From JADJPO01 sp963750395 (lineage in GTDB: Bacteria > Actinomycetota > Actinomycetes > Actinomycetales > Kineosporiaceae): DNA of 64,000 nucleotides. Below are positions 9,900-20,230 of this stretch, one piece after another. The notes beneath the pieces are model-generated. The model ran no database searches, had not been told where the DNA came from, and saw only the letters and a list, made by a program, of their open reading frames with translations. Location of the stretch: contig CAVVQM010000012.1 of the NCBI GenBank assembly GCA_963750395.1, positions 1 through 64,000 on the forward strand. Direction: 5' to 3'. Position 1 is the stretch's first letter; each line of letters starts with the position of its first letter. The position numbers and the translations under genes are program-made.

Positions 9900-10158
9900 G
9901 GCGTCACGAACCCGATCCAGCGGCGACCGTCACGGCCCTCTCGCGGCGGCTGGACGGGCTGGAACAGCGACTGAGCCGGTTGGACACACTCGACGCGGAC
10001 GTGACCGCCCTCGGCCGCGGACTGGGCGACCTCACCACCCAGGTGAAGAACCTCGCCGAGGCTGCCACCCGGCGCCTGGTCGAGCAGCCCGAGCACCCGG
10101 CCGACCAGGTTCCCGGCGCCGACGAGCCGGCGAGCCGACGGGCAACCGAACTGGATGA
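9896..10158 (+). CDS. Small coiled-coil protein
   Basis: About 87 residues from GTG 9896, which overlaps the coupling protein stop. It is almost entirely a heptad-repeat coiled coil (ALSRRLDGLEQRLSRLDTLD). An indel near 10,100 moves the end to TGA 10156-10158, overlapping the next ATG. It probably oligomerises; function unknown. Confidence 0.6.
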
Positions 10159-10559
10159 CGGTCACCGACCCGGCCGAGGCCGGCCAATGGCTGTGCGACG
10201 CAGCGGCGTTCGCCGCCGACGTGCTCGCCCAGCTCGGACATCTGACGCTACCGGTGTGCTGGCCGCTGCACCCCGCCGCCGTGGCCGAGGTGATCGCTGC
10301 CCGCGCCCAGTACCGCGCGGTCTACACCATCCCTGATCCGACCCCGGTCAGCGAGCTCCTGGCGCGCTGGCTGCCCGGCTCCATCCGGCGGCTCACGACT
10401 GAGACCGGCCCATGCGCCAGCGACCGCGCCCACCGAGTCGGCGGACGGGGCTACGAGTTCCCCCGACTCGACCTCGTCCTGGTCGCCACCTGGTGGGCCG
10501 AGACCCACGGCACCCGACCCGACGCCATCGAGGCATTCGCACTCACCCCCATCTCCTGA
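10155..10559 (+). CDS. Conserved accessory protein of the mobile element
   Basis: 134 residues, intact, starting at the ATG that overlaps the previous stop (ATGA). It has a Trp-rich N-terminal helix (GQWLCDAAAFAADVLAQLGH), CWPLHP in the middle and an aromatic WWAETHG motif before the end. No domain is recognised. The tight ATGA coupling puts it in the transfer operon. Confidence 0.65.
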   Translation: MTVTDPAEAGQWLCDAAAFAADVLAQLGHLTLPVCWPLHPAAVAEVIAARAQYRAVYTIPDPTPVSELLARWLPGSIRRLTTETGPCASDRAHRVGGRGYEFPRLDLVLVATWWAETHGTRPDAIEAFALTPIS

Positions 10560-10569
10560 GGAGTCCGAC

Positions 10570-10950
10570 ATGAACATCACCGAAGCCGTCCGCACCCAGT
10601 CCCTGCTCGCCTGGGTCACCGACCCCGACCCCCGCTTGGAGGCCACGGGCATCGCGATCGTCGATGCCCGCTACCTCGCCGAGCGCGCGCACCAGGCCCT
10701 GGGCGCGGGCCCGGACGCCGACCAGGTCGAGACCGCGATCCGGCGCCGACTCACCGACCAGCCCGACACCGACGACCGCCTGGTCCGGCTGGCTGATCTG
10801 CTCACGCCATGTCGCCGCCCGGCCATCGAGGACGGCTGGGACCTGTGCGCCCACGCCGAACGCTGGCCCTGCGTGATCACCCGGGCCGCGTGGATCGCAG
10901 CCGGCCAGGCCGAGCAGAGCCCTGACCGCCGGGTCGGGGGTCAGCACTGA
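10570..10950 (+). CDS. Conserved accessory protein of the mobile element
   Basis: 126 residues from ATG 10570 with GAGGAG eight bases upstream. The protein is helical and acidic, with repeated D/P-rich turns (TDPDP, QPDTDD) and a Trp/Cys cluster late in the sequence (GWDLCAHAERWPC). No family is recognised. Its stop overlaps the following ATG. Confidence 0.65.
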   Translation: MNITEAVRTQSLLAWVTDPDPRLEATGIAIVDARYLAERAHQALGAGPDADQVETAIRRRLTDQPDTDDRLVRLADLLTPCRRPAIEDGWDLCAHAERWPCVITRAAWIAAGQAEQSPDRRVGGQH

Positions 10951-11195
10951 TGCGCAACGCGGACACGCCGGCCGTGCATCAGGACCCCGGCGAGCAGCCT
11001 CCAGGCCGCAAGCTCGCGGCGCGTCGTCGCCTGGGGGAGTCACCCTGCCTCTACACCGTCGACCCCGACACCGGCCAGGTCAGGCCGACCCACCTTGAGC
11101 GAGCCACCACTGCCCGCGAAGCGGGCTACGAGATCGACTACCGGCCCGCCGAGGTCGTCGAACGCGACGGCACGGAGCTGGATCTCGGCCAGTGA
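10950..11195 (+). CDS. Small accessory protein
   Basis: 81 residues, ATG overlapping the previous TGA by one base. A basic patch (GRKLAARRRLG) is followed by a probable beta-hairpin (CLYTVDPDTGQV) and an acidic end. No domain is recognised. Confidence 0.55.
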   Translation: MRNADTPAVHQDPGEQPPGRKLAARRRLGESPCLYTVDPDTGQVRPTHLERATTAREAGYEIDYRPAEVVERDGTELDLGQ

Positions 11196-11207
11196 CCAGA
11201 TCGCCTG

Positions 11208-11423
11208 ATGGCCGGTCACGTTGACCCGCCACGCCTGGGCGGCCCTCACACCTACCCGACTCACATCGACCTGACTCAGACGGAGTGCCCTGATGACGAC
11301 TCTGACCCGATCTCCCTGTCCCCGGTCAAGCTGGCACCGATGCTGCGGGCCTGGGCCGCCGCCAGCTTGCACGAGCACGGCTTCACCCACGCTGGCAAAG
11401 CTGCGGAGGCCGACCGTGTGTGA
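11208..11423 (+). CDS. Small hypothetical protein
   Basis: 71 residues from ATG 11208, spaced 13 bases from the previous stop and overlapping the next start. It contains a helical segment (LAPMLRAWAAASLHEHGF). Support is mainly positional, in a run of overlapping genes. Confidence 0.45.
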   Translation: MAGHVDPPRLGGPHTYPTHIDLTQTECPDDDSDPISLSPVKLAPMLRAWAAASLHEHGFTHAGKAAEADRV

Positions 11424-11929
11424 ACCCCTCCGCCCCCGCCCTCGGCCTCGCCGGGGACGCGGCCTGCGTGCCGGGTCGCTGACCCGGCTGGCCCCCGCCG
11501 CCTTGGCCTGCCTGGCGGTGGCGGTGCCGGTGGTCTGGGCCCTGGCCACCGGGGCCGTCGCTGCCCTGGTCGTGGCCGCCGCCGAATCACTCACGGTCCT
11601 GGTCCTCGTCCACCTCCTGATCATCGCGGTCGTGAACGCGAGCATCCGCCGCGCCCGCCGCCGCGCGGCCAGGCGCGGCGGCCAGGCCCGACCCGGCCCC
11701 GGTGCCCGTGCCGACCGACCAGGGCCCCGGACCGGGTGCACGTCACCGTCGTGCCCGACCCCGCCCGGGCCCAGCCCGCGACGCCTGGCCACTACCCGCG
11801 CCGCCCGATGTCGCCGAGGTAGAGGTCCCGGCACGGTCCGCGATCGCGGCACCTGCCACCACTCCCGACCCGGCGGCATGCGCGGACGTCCCGCAGGTCT
11901 GGGACCGGCTCATGCGAGGCCGCCAGTGA
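11416..11929 (+). CDS. Two-helix membrane protein of the mobile element (frameshifted)
   Basis: GTG 11416 gives a basic N-terminus and two strongly hydrophobic helices (about residues 24-45 and 50-75; LVVAAAESLTVLVLVHLLII). The frame changes between 11,700 and 11,760, and the reconstructed C-terminus ends at TGA 11927-11929 (VWDRLMRGRQ), overlapping the next GTG by four bases. It may be a membrane partner of the coupling protein or of the DUF2637 protein that follows. Confidence 0.55.
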
Positions 11930-12882
11930 CCGCCCCCGCCGCCTCATCGACCAAGCCGCCGCCCAGCACGCCCACGGCGGGCAGAGCGGGCCGGGTGTGC
12001 TGGGCCGCGTCCTGCGGGCCCTGCCCGCGCCTGACCCTGCTCGCCGTCCTGACCATCACCGCCTCCGCCGAGTACGAACTCGCCCGCACCGTGCTCGACC
12101 TGCGCCCCCAGATCGCCTGGGCCCTACCCGCCGCCATCGACTCCTACGTCCTGGCCGCCCTGCACACCCGCCGCGACGTCCCCGCCGCGATCACCGTCAT
12201 GGCCGGCGCCCTGCTCGCCTCGATGGGAGCCCACCTCGCCCACACCGCCCGCGACGGGCAACCCCTGCCCACCTCCTGGACCGCACCCCTGGCCACCGCG
12301 ATCATGACCGTCCTGGTCATCGTCGCCTGGCGCGTCCACGTCCTCCTCGACCACCACACCGACCCCGACCCGGCTCCGACCCCGGCCGCTCCTCCCGTGC
12401 CGCCGAGGACACCCGACGCGAGCACGGTCGAACCGGACACACCCACCGCCACCCCACACGACGGATCGGCCCAGGCGATCGATCGGCCCCGCCGCGAATC
12501 CAGATCCGATCCGATCGCACCCCCGGATCCGGAGCGTGCGCCCGTCCGGGCCAACGGAGCCGCTCACCCGATCGCCCCGATCACCCCGCTCGATCCGGTG
12601 CCCGGATCGAATCCGGTCACCGTGGCCGATCCCCGCCCGCCGTCCACGGAACGCCCGGCCGCTGCCCTCGAGCCACCGAGCCGATCCCACCGACACCGGC
12701 GCCGCCTGATCCCCGCCGAACGCCGGACCCAGGCCGAGGCCACACCGCCCGCCCGAACGACGTCACCCGCCTCCGCGAGGCCATCACCGCCGGAGACCTC
12801 GACCCCCAGCCGAGCATCGAGGCCATCCGCCGACACCTCCAGATCTCCCCGCACTACGCCAGAGCAGCCCGAACAGCCCTGA
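11926..12882 (+). CDS. DUF2637 membrane protein (SpdA/SpdB-like)
   Basis: About 318 residues from GTG 11926. The N-terminal 140 residues contain the DUF2637 pattern of four hydrophobic helices (LTLLAVLTITASAEY, IAWALPAAIDSYVLAAL, AAITVMAGALLASMGAHL, ATAIMTVLVIVAWRV). A long Pro/Asp/Arg linker follows. An overlapping frame near 12,750-12,880 reads REAITAGDLDPQPSIEAIRR and looks like a helix-turn-helix tail, so two compensating indels are likely. DUF2637 proteins are common in actinobacterial plasmids and integrative elements, and some are linked to DNA spread. Confidence 0.75.
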   Translation: MTAPAASSTKPPPSTPTAGRAGRVCWAASCGPCPRLTLLAVLTITASAEYELARTVLDLRPQIAWALPAAIDSYVLAALHTRRDVPAAITVMAGALLASMGAHLAHTARDGQPLPTSWTAPLATAIMTVLVIVAWRVHVLLDHHTDPDPAPTPAAPPVPPRTPDASTVEPDTPTATPHDGSAQAIDRPRRESRSDPIAPPDPERAPVRANGAAHPIAPITPLDPVPGSNPVTVADPRPPSTERPAAALEPPSRSHRHRRRLIPAERRTQAEATPPARTTSPASARPSPPETSTPSRASRPSADTSRSPRTTPEQPEQP

Positions 12883-13161
12883 CACCCACCGTGACCACCG
12901 CAAGCGACCAGCCGATCCCGACCAAACCCCCAGCAGCAGAAGCGAGAACCACACGAAGGCAGAGAACAGAAGCCCGAGAACAGCGACCCAGGAATGCAAA
13001 ACACCCACACCACGAAGGACCACACGATCAATCGACCCAAGGAATACACAGCAAACCATTCAAGGCAGGGCACCCATGCAGTTCGACTGCCGTAGGCCGT
13101 TCGCGCGACCCGCAGAGCCGCCGCGTGGAAAGCACCGTTGCGATCAGACGGGGGGTTCTTC
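12883..13161 (+). other. Spacer before the relaxase, candidate oriT region
   Basis: About 280 bases with reduced GC and many A residues, between the DUF2637 gene and the relaxase. Transfer origins usually lie next to the relaxase gene, but I see no clear nic site or inverted repeat here. Confidence 0.25.
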
Positions 13162-16100
13162 ATGATCACCGTAGGCAAGGCGACCGCGCCGAGTACTACA
13201 CCTCGGGCGCCGGGGCCCTGTCCGGCTTCGAGTCCTACTACCTGGACGCCGTCACCGAGGGTGAACCACCCGGACGGTGGCTCGGCCGGGGCGCCGCCCG
13301 GCTGGGCCTGAACGGCGAGGTCCAGGCCGAGGACATGCACGTGCTCTACCGCGACTTCGTGCACCCGCACACCCGTGAGCAGCTGGGCCGGCGCCCGCGA
13401 TCAGTTCGCCGCGACCGAGGAGCGGGTGGCCAAGGCGCAGGCCGCCGAGCCTGAGCGCGCTGCCGGAACGGTTGGAGGAGATCCGCCGATCCGTCGAGCG
13501 CACCGATCGCAGCCACACGATCGGGTGGGACGCCACGTTCGCCGTCCCGAAGTCGGTGACCGTCGCGCACACCGCGGCGCAGCGGGCCGAGATCGCCGCG
13601 ATCCGATCCGGCGATATCGATCGGGCGGAGGTCGGATCGCGCCAGATCCGATCCGGGATCGAGTCGGCGATCGCGGAGGCCAACGAGGCCGGCGTCGCCG
13701 TGTTCGAGGACCTCGCGACCTCGCGGACCGGCGGCGGATCCGGCGCGCCGCTGCAGTGGGTGCAGGCCCAGGGCCTGACGGTCGCGTCGTTCTTCCAGCA
13801 CACCAACCGATCGATCGACCCACACCTGCACCAACACAACGTGATCCTCAACCGGGTCGCTGTGCGAGGACGGCGACTACCGGGCCCTGGACGGGCAGGA
13901 CCTGCTCGCCCAGCGGTACGCGGCGTCCGCGGTCGCCGACCGGGTCCTGATGGAGCGCCTGGCCCGGCTCGGGTTCGATGTCCGCGCTCAACGCCGACGG
14001 GACCGCCCGCGAACTGACCGTGGTCCCGGCCGAGATCCGGCCGGAGTTCTCCGCCCGGCGCCAGCAGGTCAACCAGCGTCACCCCGCCATGGAGCCCCTG
14101 GTCGCCGACCGAGGACGGACGCGAGCCCGGCCGTCGCTGACCAAGCTGAGACGGCGACCATCCACCGGTCGCGCAACGGTCCACCCGAGCCGCCAAGACC
14201 CACGACGGCGAGATCCATCGAGGAGATGGTCGACCGGATGCAGGCCCGGCTCGCCGGCCGCACCGGGCACACCCTGGACGGTCTCGCCGAACTGCTCGCA
14301 GATCCACGCCGACGCCGGACCCGTCACCGGACAGCGAGTGGTCGCCGGCCGCGATCGTCCGCGGAGGCCGTCGCCGCCTGCGCGGACCGCTCGGCCACGT
14401 GGGGCCGGGCCAACCTGATCAACGAGATCGAGCTGCGCCTCCCCGTCCTCGGAACGTCGACGCCGCCAGAGTCCCGGCTCGTGCTGGAGATGTTCACCGA
14501 CCTCGGCGCTGGCCAGCCAGGACGTCGTCCAGGTCACCGGGCTGGACGACGACGCCGACTACCGGGCGCCGTCCTCGACCCGCTACGCCGCCGCCGGCAC
14601 CCTGGCCGCCGAGGCCGCCCTGCGCCGGCCGCGGTCGAGCGCGGCGGGCACGCACTGGAGGCCGCCGCGGTCAAGGCGTGGCTGGACGAGCACGCCCCAC
14701 CCTCGGCGCCGACCAGCGCGCCGCTGTCGAAGGCATCCGACCTCCCCGGCGCCGCGCTCGCCGTCCTGGTCGGGCCGGCCGGCAGCCGGCAAGTCCTACA
14801 CCACCGGCGTCCTGGCCGCACGCCTGGGCGAGGACCAGCGACGGGGCCGGGTGGTCGGGTTGGCCACCTCCCAGATCGCCACCCAGGTCCTGCGCGACGA
14901 CGGGATCGACAACGCGGCAACATCGCCGCCTTCCTCCCCGCCCAGGACCGCCTCGACCGCGCTGGCTCACGCGGCGACGCCCGAGGCCGATCGTTCGGAG
15001 ACGAACGGTGGCGGCTCGGGCCCCGGGACGTCGTCCTGGTCGACGAGGCGTCCATGGTCGCCACGACCGACCTTGACGCGATCCGGCGACGGTCGAGCGC
15101 GGCCGGCGCCCGGATGGTCCTGGCCGGCGACCCGCGCCAGCTCGCCGCGGTCGAGGCCGGCGGGGTGATGGGCCTGCTCGACGGGCACGCCGAGACCTAC
15201 ACCCTGACCGACATCCGCCGCTTCACCGAGCCTGGGAACGCGACGCCTCGCTCGCCTACGCGGCGGGCGACCCCGAGGCGCTGGTCGAGTACGACCGGCA
15301 CGGCCGGCTCGTCGACGCCGCCACCTGGACGACGCGCGTCGACGCCGCCGCCCGGGCCGCCGTCGCCGACCGCCTCGACGGCCGCTCCACCGTCGTGGTC
15401 GCCGCGACCAACGACCTGGCCGCCCGGATCGCCACCCGGGTCCGGGACCAGCTCATCGACCTCGGCCATGGTCGAGGCCGACGGAGTGGCCCTGGGCCGG
15501 GACGGCAACACCGCCGGCATCGGGGACCTGGTCAGTGCCGCCGCAACGACCACCGCGCTTGGGCGTGACCAACCGCGCGCCGGTACACGGTGCTGGCGAC
15601 CCGACCGGACGGCGGCCTGCTCGTCCAGCCCCTCGCCCGACCGGGCCAGGACGCCGCCGGCACTGCACCGGTGGAGCTGCCCGCCGCGTACGTGGCCGAG
15701 CACGTCCAGCTCGGCTACGCCGGCACCGTGCACGCCGCCCAGGGCCTGACCGTCGACTCGGCCTGCTTCGTCACCGACGGCGACGCCGACGCCGCCACCC
15801 AATACGTCGCCATGACCCGCGGCCGGGACCGCAACACCGCCGTACGTCGCCCTGACCGCCCCCGGCCACGAGTGCTGGGACAGCGCCCCGCGAGCCGTCA
15901 CCGAGGGCGGTGGCATGGTCAGTGTGGACGGCGCCACGGCGCGGCCCACCGCCCGCGCCGTCCTGGAAGCCGGCCTCGACCGGGACGACCCCGTCCGACC
16001 TGGCCGCGACCGTCGCCGCCGAACGCGACCGGGAACTCGCCGCCTCGATGGCGACCATCACCGGCCGCCTGGAGCCGAGGCCCGGCTCGCCTGCCGCAAC

Positions 16101-17566
16101 CGGCTGGAACGCCACCTCGACGACCTGGTCCCACGACGGCGACCTGCCCGCCGAGGACCGCGGGCGCCTGGCCGCCGACCAGGGCAGCGAATACCTGTCC
16201 CGGCTGCTGCGCGCCGTCGAACAGGCCGGCCACGACCCGCGCGAGCGTCCTCGACCGACGCCATCACCGGCGGCAAGAGCCTGGACGACGCCGAGCACCC
16301 CGCCCTGGTCCTGTCCCACCGGATCAGCAACCACCACTCCCTGGACCATCCCGTGCCCGGGCACCGAGATGCCCCGGCGACATCACCCCCGCCGAACACG
16401 AACGGCTGGCCGGCCTGCACGCCCGCGCGGCCGACGACCGGGCCCGCGACCTCGGCGCCCGAGCCGCCGAGGAGGCCCCCGCGTGGGCGGTGCAGTCCCT
16501 CGGGCCGGTGCCCGACGGCCGCGGACGCCGCCGACCGGCCGGACTGGGAACACCGCGCCGGGCAGGTCGCCGCCTACCGGGAAGCGGTCGGCTGGACCGA
16601 CCCCGAGCACGCCCTCGGGCAGATGCCCGGAGCCACCACCACCGAACGCCGCACCACCTACACCGCCGCCTGGCACGCCCTCGGCCGCCCCGAGGAACGG
16701 CTCACCGAGGCCGGCATGACCGAGGGACAGCTGCGCACCCGGGTCCGGGCCTGGCAGAACGAGCAGGCCTGGGCACCGCCCAACGTGGACCGTGCCCTGC
16801 AAGGCCGCCGAGCTCGACGCCGAGCAGGCCCGCCAGGACGCCGCCCTGGCCGAGGCCGAGCAGCGAGGCCGACGACGCCACCCGGCACCGCGCCCAGGCC
16901 GACGCACTCAACGGCCAAGGCCCAGCGGCTCACCGACGCCGCCCAGGCCCGCGCCGACTGGGTCGGCACAGGCCGTCGTCACGCAGGCCAACGCCGAGGC
17001 CGCCGAGGCCGAACTCGAGCGACCGCGGCGTCACCCTGGACGACGAACCCGACCGCACGACCGCCGCCGAGTGGCTCGCTGCCGAGGCCGAGGCTCGTGC
17101 CGCGGACGACGCCCACCGGCCCATCACCGAAGCCGAACTCGACCACCCTGCGATCGCCGCCGGCGCAGAGCACGGCAGCCCGGTGGACAGCGGCCGAGAG
17201 GCCGATCACGGCGTCCATCTCGGCGAGACCGACGCGGCGGACGAACCGGAACCGCGGCATCATCCGAGCAACCACGCTCACAGCGCGCTGGATGCATCGA
17301 TCGACGCCCGCCAGCTCGAAGCCCTCGCCGCGACCACCGCGGCCACCACTGCGATCACCGCGGACCGGATCAGCCAGGAGGCCGCCCACGAGGACGCCGC
17401 CCAGGAGGACCTCGCCGCCGAATCACTCGACGCCGGTCGGCGCCGCCGCGAGGCGGCCGAACTCGACCACCCTGACGCCGGCGACCACACCGCCGGACTC
17501 GATACGACATCGTCCACCGACGCCGCCGGCGCCGATCACGGTCGCGACTGGGGGGCCGAACTGTGA
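13162..17566 (+). CDS. MobF-family conjugative relaxase-helicase (TraA type), multiply frameshifted
   Basis: ATG 13162 (MITVGKATA) to TGA 17564-17566, about 1,460 residues. At least ten frame changes fall between 13.2 and 17.0 kb. The TrwC relaxase domain spans residues about 1-330, with the N-terminal AEYYTS tyrosines, the EPPGRWLGRG motif, and the metal-binding histidines in DPHLHQHNVILN (13,818-13,853). The RecD-like helicase has Walker A near 14,765 (VGPAGSGKS expected), Walker B VVLVDEASM (15,030-15,056), the AGDPRQLAAVE motif III, and the late HAAQGLTVDSA and YVAMTRGR motifs (15,735-15,825). A long helical, Ala/Glu-rich tail follows. It nicks oriT and unwinds the transferred strand. Confidence 0.88.
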
Positions 17567-18069
17567 GCCGCTTCGATCAGGCCGGCGGGTACTCGACCGA
17601 CAGGCACTTCGCCGGTGATCCACCGCAGCCACGCCCGCACACCTTCGGCGTACCAACGGATCTGCGGTTGGACGACGATAACTCGCTCCGCCTGTGCGAG
17701 GACCTGGCCGACCGCGGCGTCCGACACCGCCGTCGCGGTTCGCCCGGACAGCGGCGGGAACGCCTCGGTGCCCAACGTCCATGCCGCGGTCATCTTCACG
17801 CCCTGGACGAACTGCTCCCGGTCGGTGAAGTGCTCCGGCGCTCGGTCGATACCGGCGTGCACGAGGTCGTCCAACAGGTCGGTCATCCGGGCCAGCTCCC
17901 GTTGGAACGCCTCCCAGGTCGGCGCCCACCGGCCGTCGCGGTTCGCCGCGAAGTCCAGACCCGACCGAACCGCCTCAGGCGGCGTCCCGAGCGGCAACCG
18001 ATCGTCGGCAACGGCCCGGCCGCCGGGCGCCGCACCACCCGTACTGATCGGCCGCACGTCCATCGGCAT
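17536..18069 (-). CDS. Conserved protein of unknown function
   Basis: 177 residues from ATG 18069 (GTG 18078 is possible), intact. It is helical with many aromatics (WAPTWEAFQRELARMTDLLD, then WYAEGVRAWLRWI). Its C-terminal 31 bases overlap the relaxase end convergently. No family is recognised. It is the only minus-strand gene between gntR and integrase. Confidence 0.6.
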   Translation of the reverse strand: MPMDVRPISTGGAAPGGRAVADDRLPLGTPPEAVRSGLDFAANRDGRWAPTWEAFQRELARMTDLLDDLVHAGIDRAPEHFTDREQFVQGVKMTAAWTLGTEAFPPLSGRTATAVSDAAVGQVLAQAERVIVVQPQIRWYAEGVRAWLRWITGEVPVGRVPAGLIEAAHSSAPQSRP

Positions 18070-18169
18070 GACCCACACCCCCGTCTCCAGACGGTCACTC
18101 CCAACCCATTCACCGTACGCACCACCCCTGACAACCCCGCGTGATCCGATTCCGACAGGAGCCACGACC

Positions 18170-18395
18170 ATGACCAGCCCCGACACCGACACTGCCCCGA
18201 CGGCGCCCGACGACGAGCAGGTTCCGGACGTCTTGCCCCTACTCATCCCCGTCCCCCGCGCCGCCACCATGCTCGGCATCAGCCGCGCCTCCGCCTATCG
18301 CCTCGCCTCCACCGGCGAACTCCCCTCGTCGCCGGCTCGGCGGCCGCGTCTACGTCATCACCGCCGCCGTCCGCTCCCTCGGAGAAGCAGAGTGA
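18170..18395 (+). CDS. Excisionase/HTH DNA-binding protein (one frameshift)
   Basis: About 75 residues from ATG 18170, preceded by CAGGAG. A MerR-like helix-turn-helix typical of Xis and helix_turn_helix excisionases is visible (PRAATMLGISRASAYRLAST, then GELPSS and a wing RLGGRVYVI after an indel near 18,330). The stop at 18393-18395 overlaps the integrase start by GTGA, the standard xis-int arrangement. Role: directs integrase toward excision. Confidence 0.85.
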
Positions 18396-19591
18396 ACGGA
18401 CGCGTCTTTCGTCGGAACGACGCCTGGTCCTTCAAGTTCGATCTTGACCCGGACCCCCTCACCGGCAAACGCCGTCAGACCAGCAAGGGGGATTCGCCAC
18501 CCGCAAGGAGGCGGCCGACGCCATGCGCGGGGCGATGGAGCGGTCTCAAAAGGGCAAGCACGTCAAGCCGTCCCGCCGCACCGTCGCGGAGTTCCTGGAC
18601 GAGTGGGTCACGACGATCGACGGCCGCGTACGGCCGACCACCCTGGCGAGCTACCGCGACTATCGCGACGCCTACGTCACGCCGATCGTCGGCAAGACCG
18701 CGTTGCAGGACCTCACCGCCGTCCGTCTCAACCTGCTCTACAACCACCTCCTGAAGCAGGGCCGCGTCCGCAAGGCCGCGGCGCTGCCTGACGGCCTGGC
18801 ACCCAAGACCGTCCGCAATGTCCATGTCATGCTTCGCCGCGCGCTACGCGATGCCGTCCGCTGGGGATACCTCGCCCACAACCCGGCGGAGGACGCCGAG
18901 CCGCCCTCGACATCGGGCCGCAAGCGCAAGGTCTGGACCCCCGAGCAGCTCCGGACCTTCGTCGAGCATGCCCGCGACGACCGCTTCTACGCCCTCTGGC
19001 TCCTGGTCGCCACCACCGGGCTACGCCGCGGCGAGCTGGCCGGTCTCCGCGCGGAGGATTTCGACCTGAAAGCGGGCAAGGTCACCCCCGCCGTCCCCAG
19101 GGTGGTCGTGGACGGCCGTGCGCAGGAGTCCGAGCCGAAGACCTCCCATGGCTACCGGTCGCTCGCGCTTGACCCGGTCACCACGGAGGCCATCCAGCAG
19201 CACATCAAGCGCTGGCGAGCCGAACGCCGATCCACCGGGCACAACTCGCCGCTGATCTTCTGCTGGCCCGACGGCCAGCCCGTACACCCACAGACGATCA
19301 CGACCGGTTCTTCCGACTTTCCCGAGCCGCCGGCCTGCCGTTCATCCGGCTGCACGACGTTCGCACTCCTACGCCAGCGCCGCCCTCAGGGCGGGCGTGC
19401 ACCCCAAGGTGGTCAGCGAACGTCTTGGCCATGCCTCTGTCGCCTTCACGCTCCAGGTTTACAGCCACCTCATCGAAGGCATGGACGACGCAGCCGCGGC
19501 CACAATCGCTGAGCACATTCTCGGAGGCACCCACGCCGATGGACAACCGCCGATTCCCGATCACGCACCAGATGACAATGAGGCGGACTGA
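18392..19591 (+). CDS. Tyrosine site-specific integrase (three frameshifts)
   Basis: About 400 residues from GTG 18392. The N-terminal part resembles AP2-like arm-binding domains (GRVFRRNDAWSFKFDLD). A SAM-like core-binding domain follows (EFLDEWVTTIDGRVRPTTLA), then the catalytic domain with Arg I in TTGLRRGELAGL, the HxxR pair in RLHDVRHSYAS after an indel near 19,365, and the LGH...Tyr motif LGHASVAFTLQVYSH. Further indels lie near 18,490 and 19,305. All catalytic residues are present. It should integrate and excise the element with the upstream excisionase. Confidence 0.9.
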
Positions 19592-19613
19592 GCAATGGCG
19601 CTAGCGTTCGCAG

Positions 19614-19993
19614 CGTGGAGGGGTTGCTGACGCTCGCGGTGGCGATCACCAAGTTGCTGCTGCGCTGGCAAGACCTCAATGACACGGCCGACGCCGTTGA
19701 CGGACGGATCGTCCGCAGTCGCCGGGCTGCGGCAGATGCTGTGACGACCCGAAATCGATCCGCTCTCGAAGGCCATCGCAGCCGAGCTGCGCAGACGACT
19801 CGGCGGTATCAGCGACGATCGGGATCGATCCGAGATCAACGCCGGTGCCTTGGACGTAGCGCATCTGCTGCAGGACCTCGCTACCGACGACGCGGCTCTT
19901 CGCCACGTCCAGGTGGCCACGGCCCGGTCCGCTGCACGCCCTCACAGCGGGCGAAGATGCGCCGCCGCGACCCTGGCCTGCACGATCACCTGA
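19614..19993 (+). CDS. Helical N-terminal domain fragment, possibly of a STAND/NACHT protein
   Basis: GTG 19614 opens VEGLLTLAVAITKLLLRWQD. After an indel near 19,740 the frame continues with IDPLSKAIAAELRRRLGGI and DVAHLLQDLATDDAALRHV to TGA 19991-19993. The alternating helices and the position beside a TIR-NB-ARC locus recall helical domains at the front of large actinobacterial NACHT/STAND proteins, but no ATPase follows, so this would be a truncated remnant or a stand-alone domain. The assignment is inference. Confidence 0.4.
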
Positions 19994-20226
19994 CCACCCG
20001 CAGACGACGCGACAGCGAATGTGACCAGCCCCGTCCACCCGCCCGGCGTGCGTTCCCAGTGCTGCAGCAGGCCGGGCCAACGCCCCGCGGGCAGGCCCGG
20101 CGGATCGATCACCCAACAATGCCGCGCGCTCACCACAGCGGATGCTGAACCACCCGCCAGGCCCAAGACCATGGCCAGGTGATCCCCGCTCCGCCTCGAA
20201 GCCATCCCTCCAGCCATAGCAACCAT
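19942..20226 (-). CDS. Small uncharacterised protein next to the STAND cluster
   Basis: 94 residues from ATG 20226 (20229, 20217 and 20205 are in-frame alternatives). It contains GDHLAMVLGLAGGSASAVV, a CWVIDPPGLPAGRWPGLL segment with clustered Trp/Pro, and probable beta-strands at the end (GGQVIVQARVAAAHLRPL). No family is recognised. It ends overlapping the gene on the other strand. A 48-base palindrome covers its ribosome binding site. Confidence 0.5.
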   Translation of the reverse strand: MVAMAGGMASRRSGDHLAMVLGLAGGSASAVVSARHCWVIDPPGLPAGRWPGLLQHWERTPGGWTGLVTFAVASSAGGQVIVQARVAAAHLRPL

Positions 20227-20230
20227 CATC

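Noticed and set aside
18000..20230. attP copy of the tRNA-fMet 3' end next to integrase
   Set aside because: I looked for the tRNA T-arm/acceptor sequence near xis-int and found no copy.
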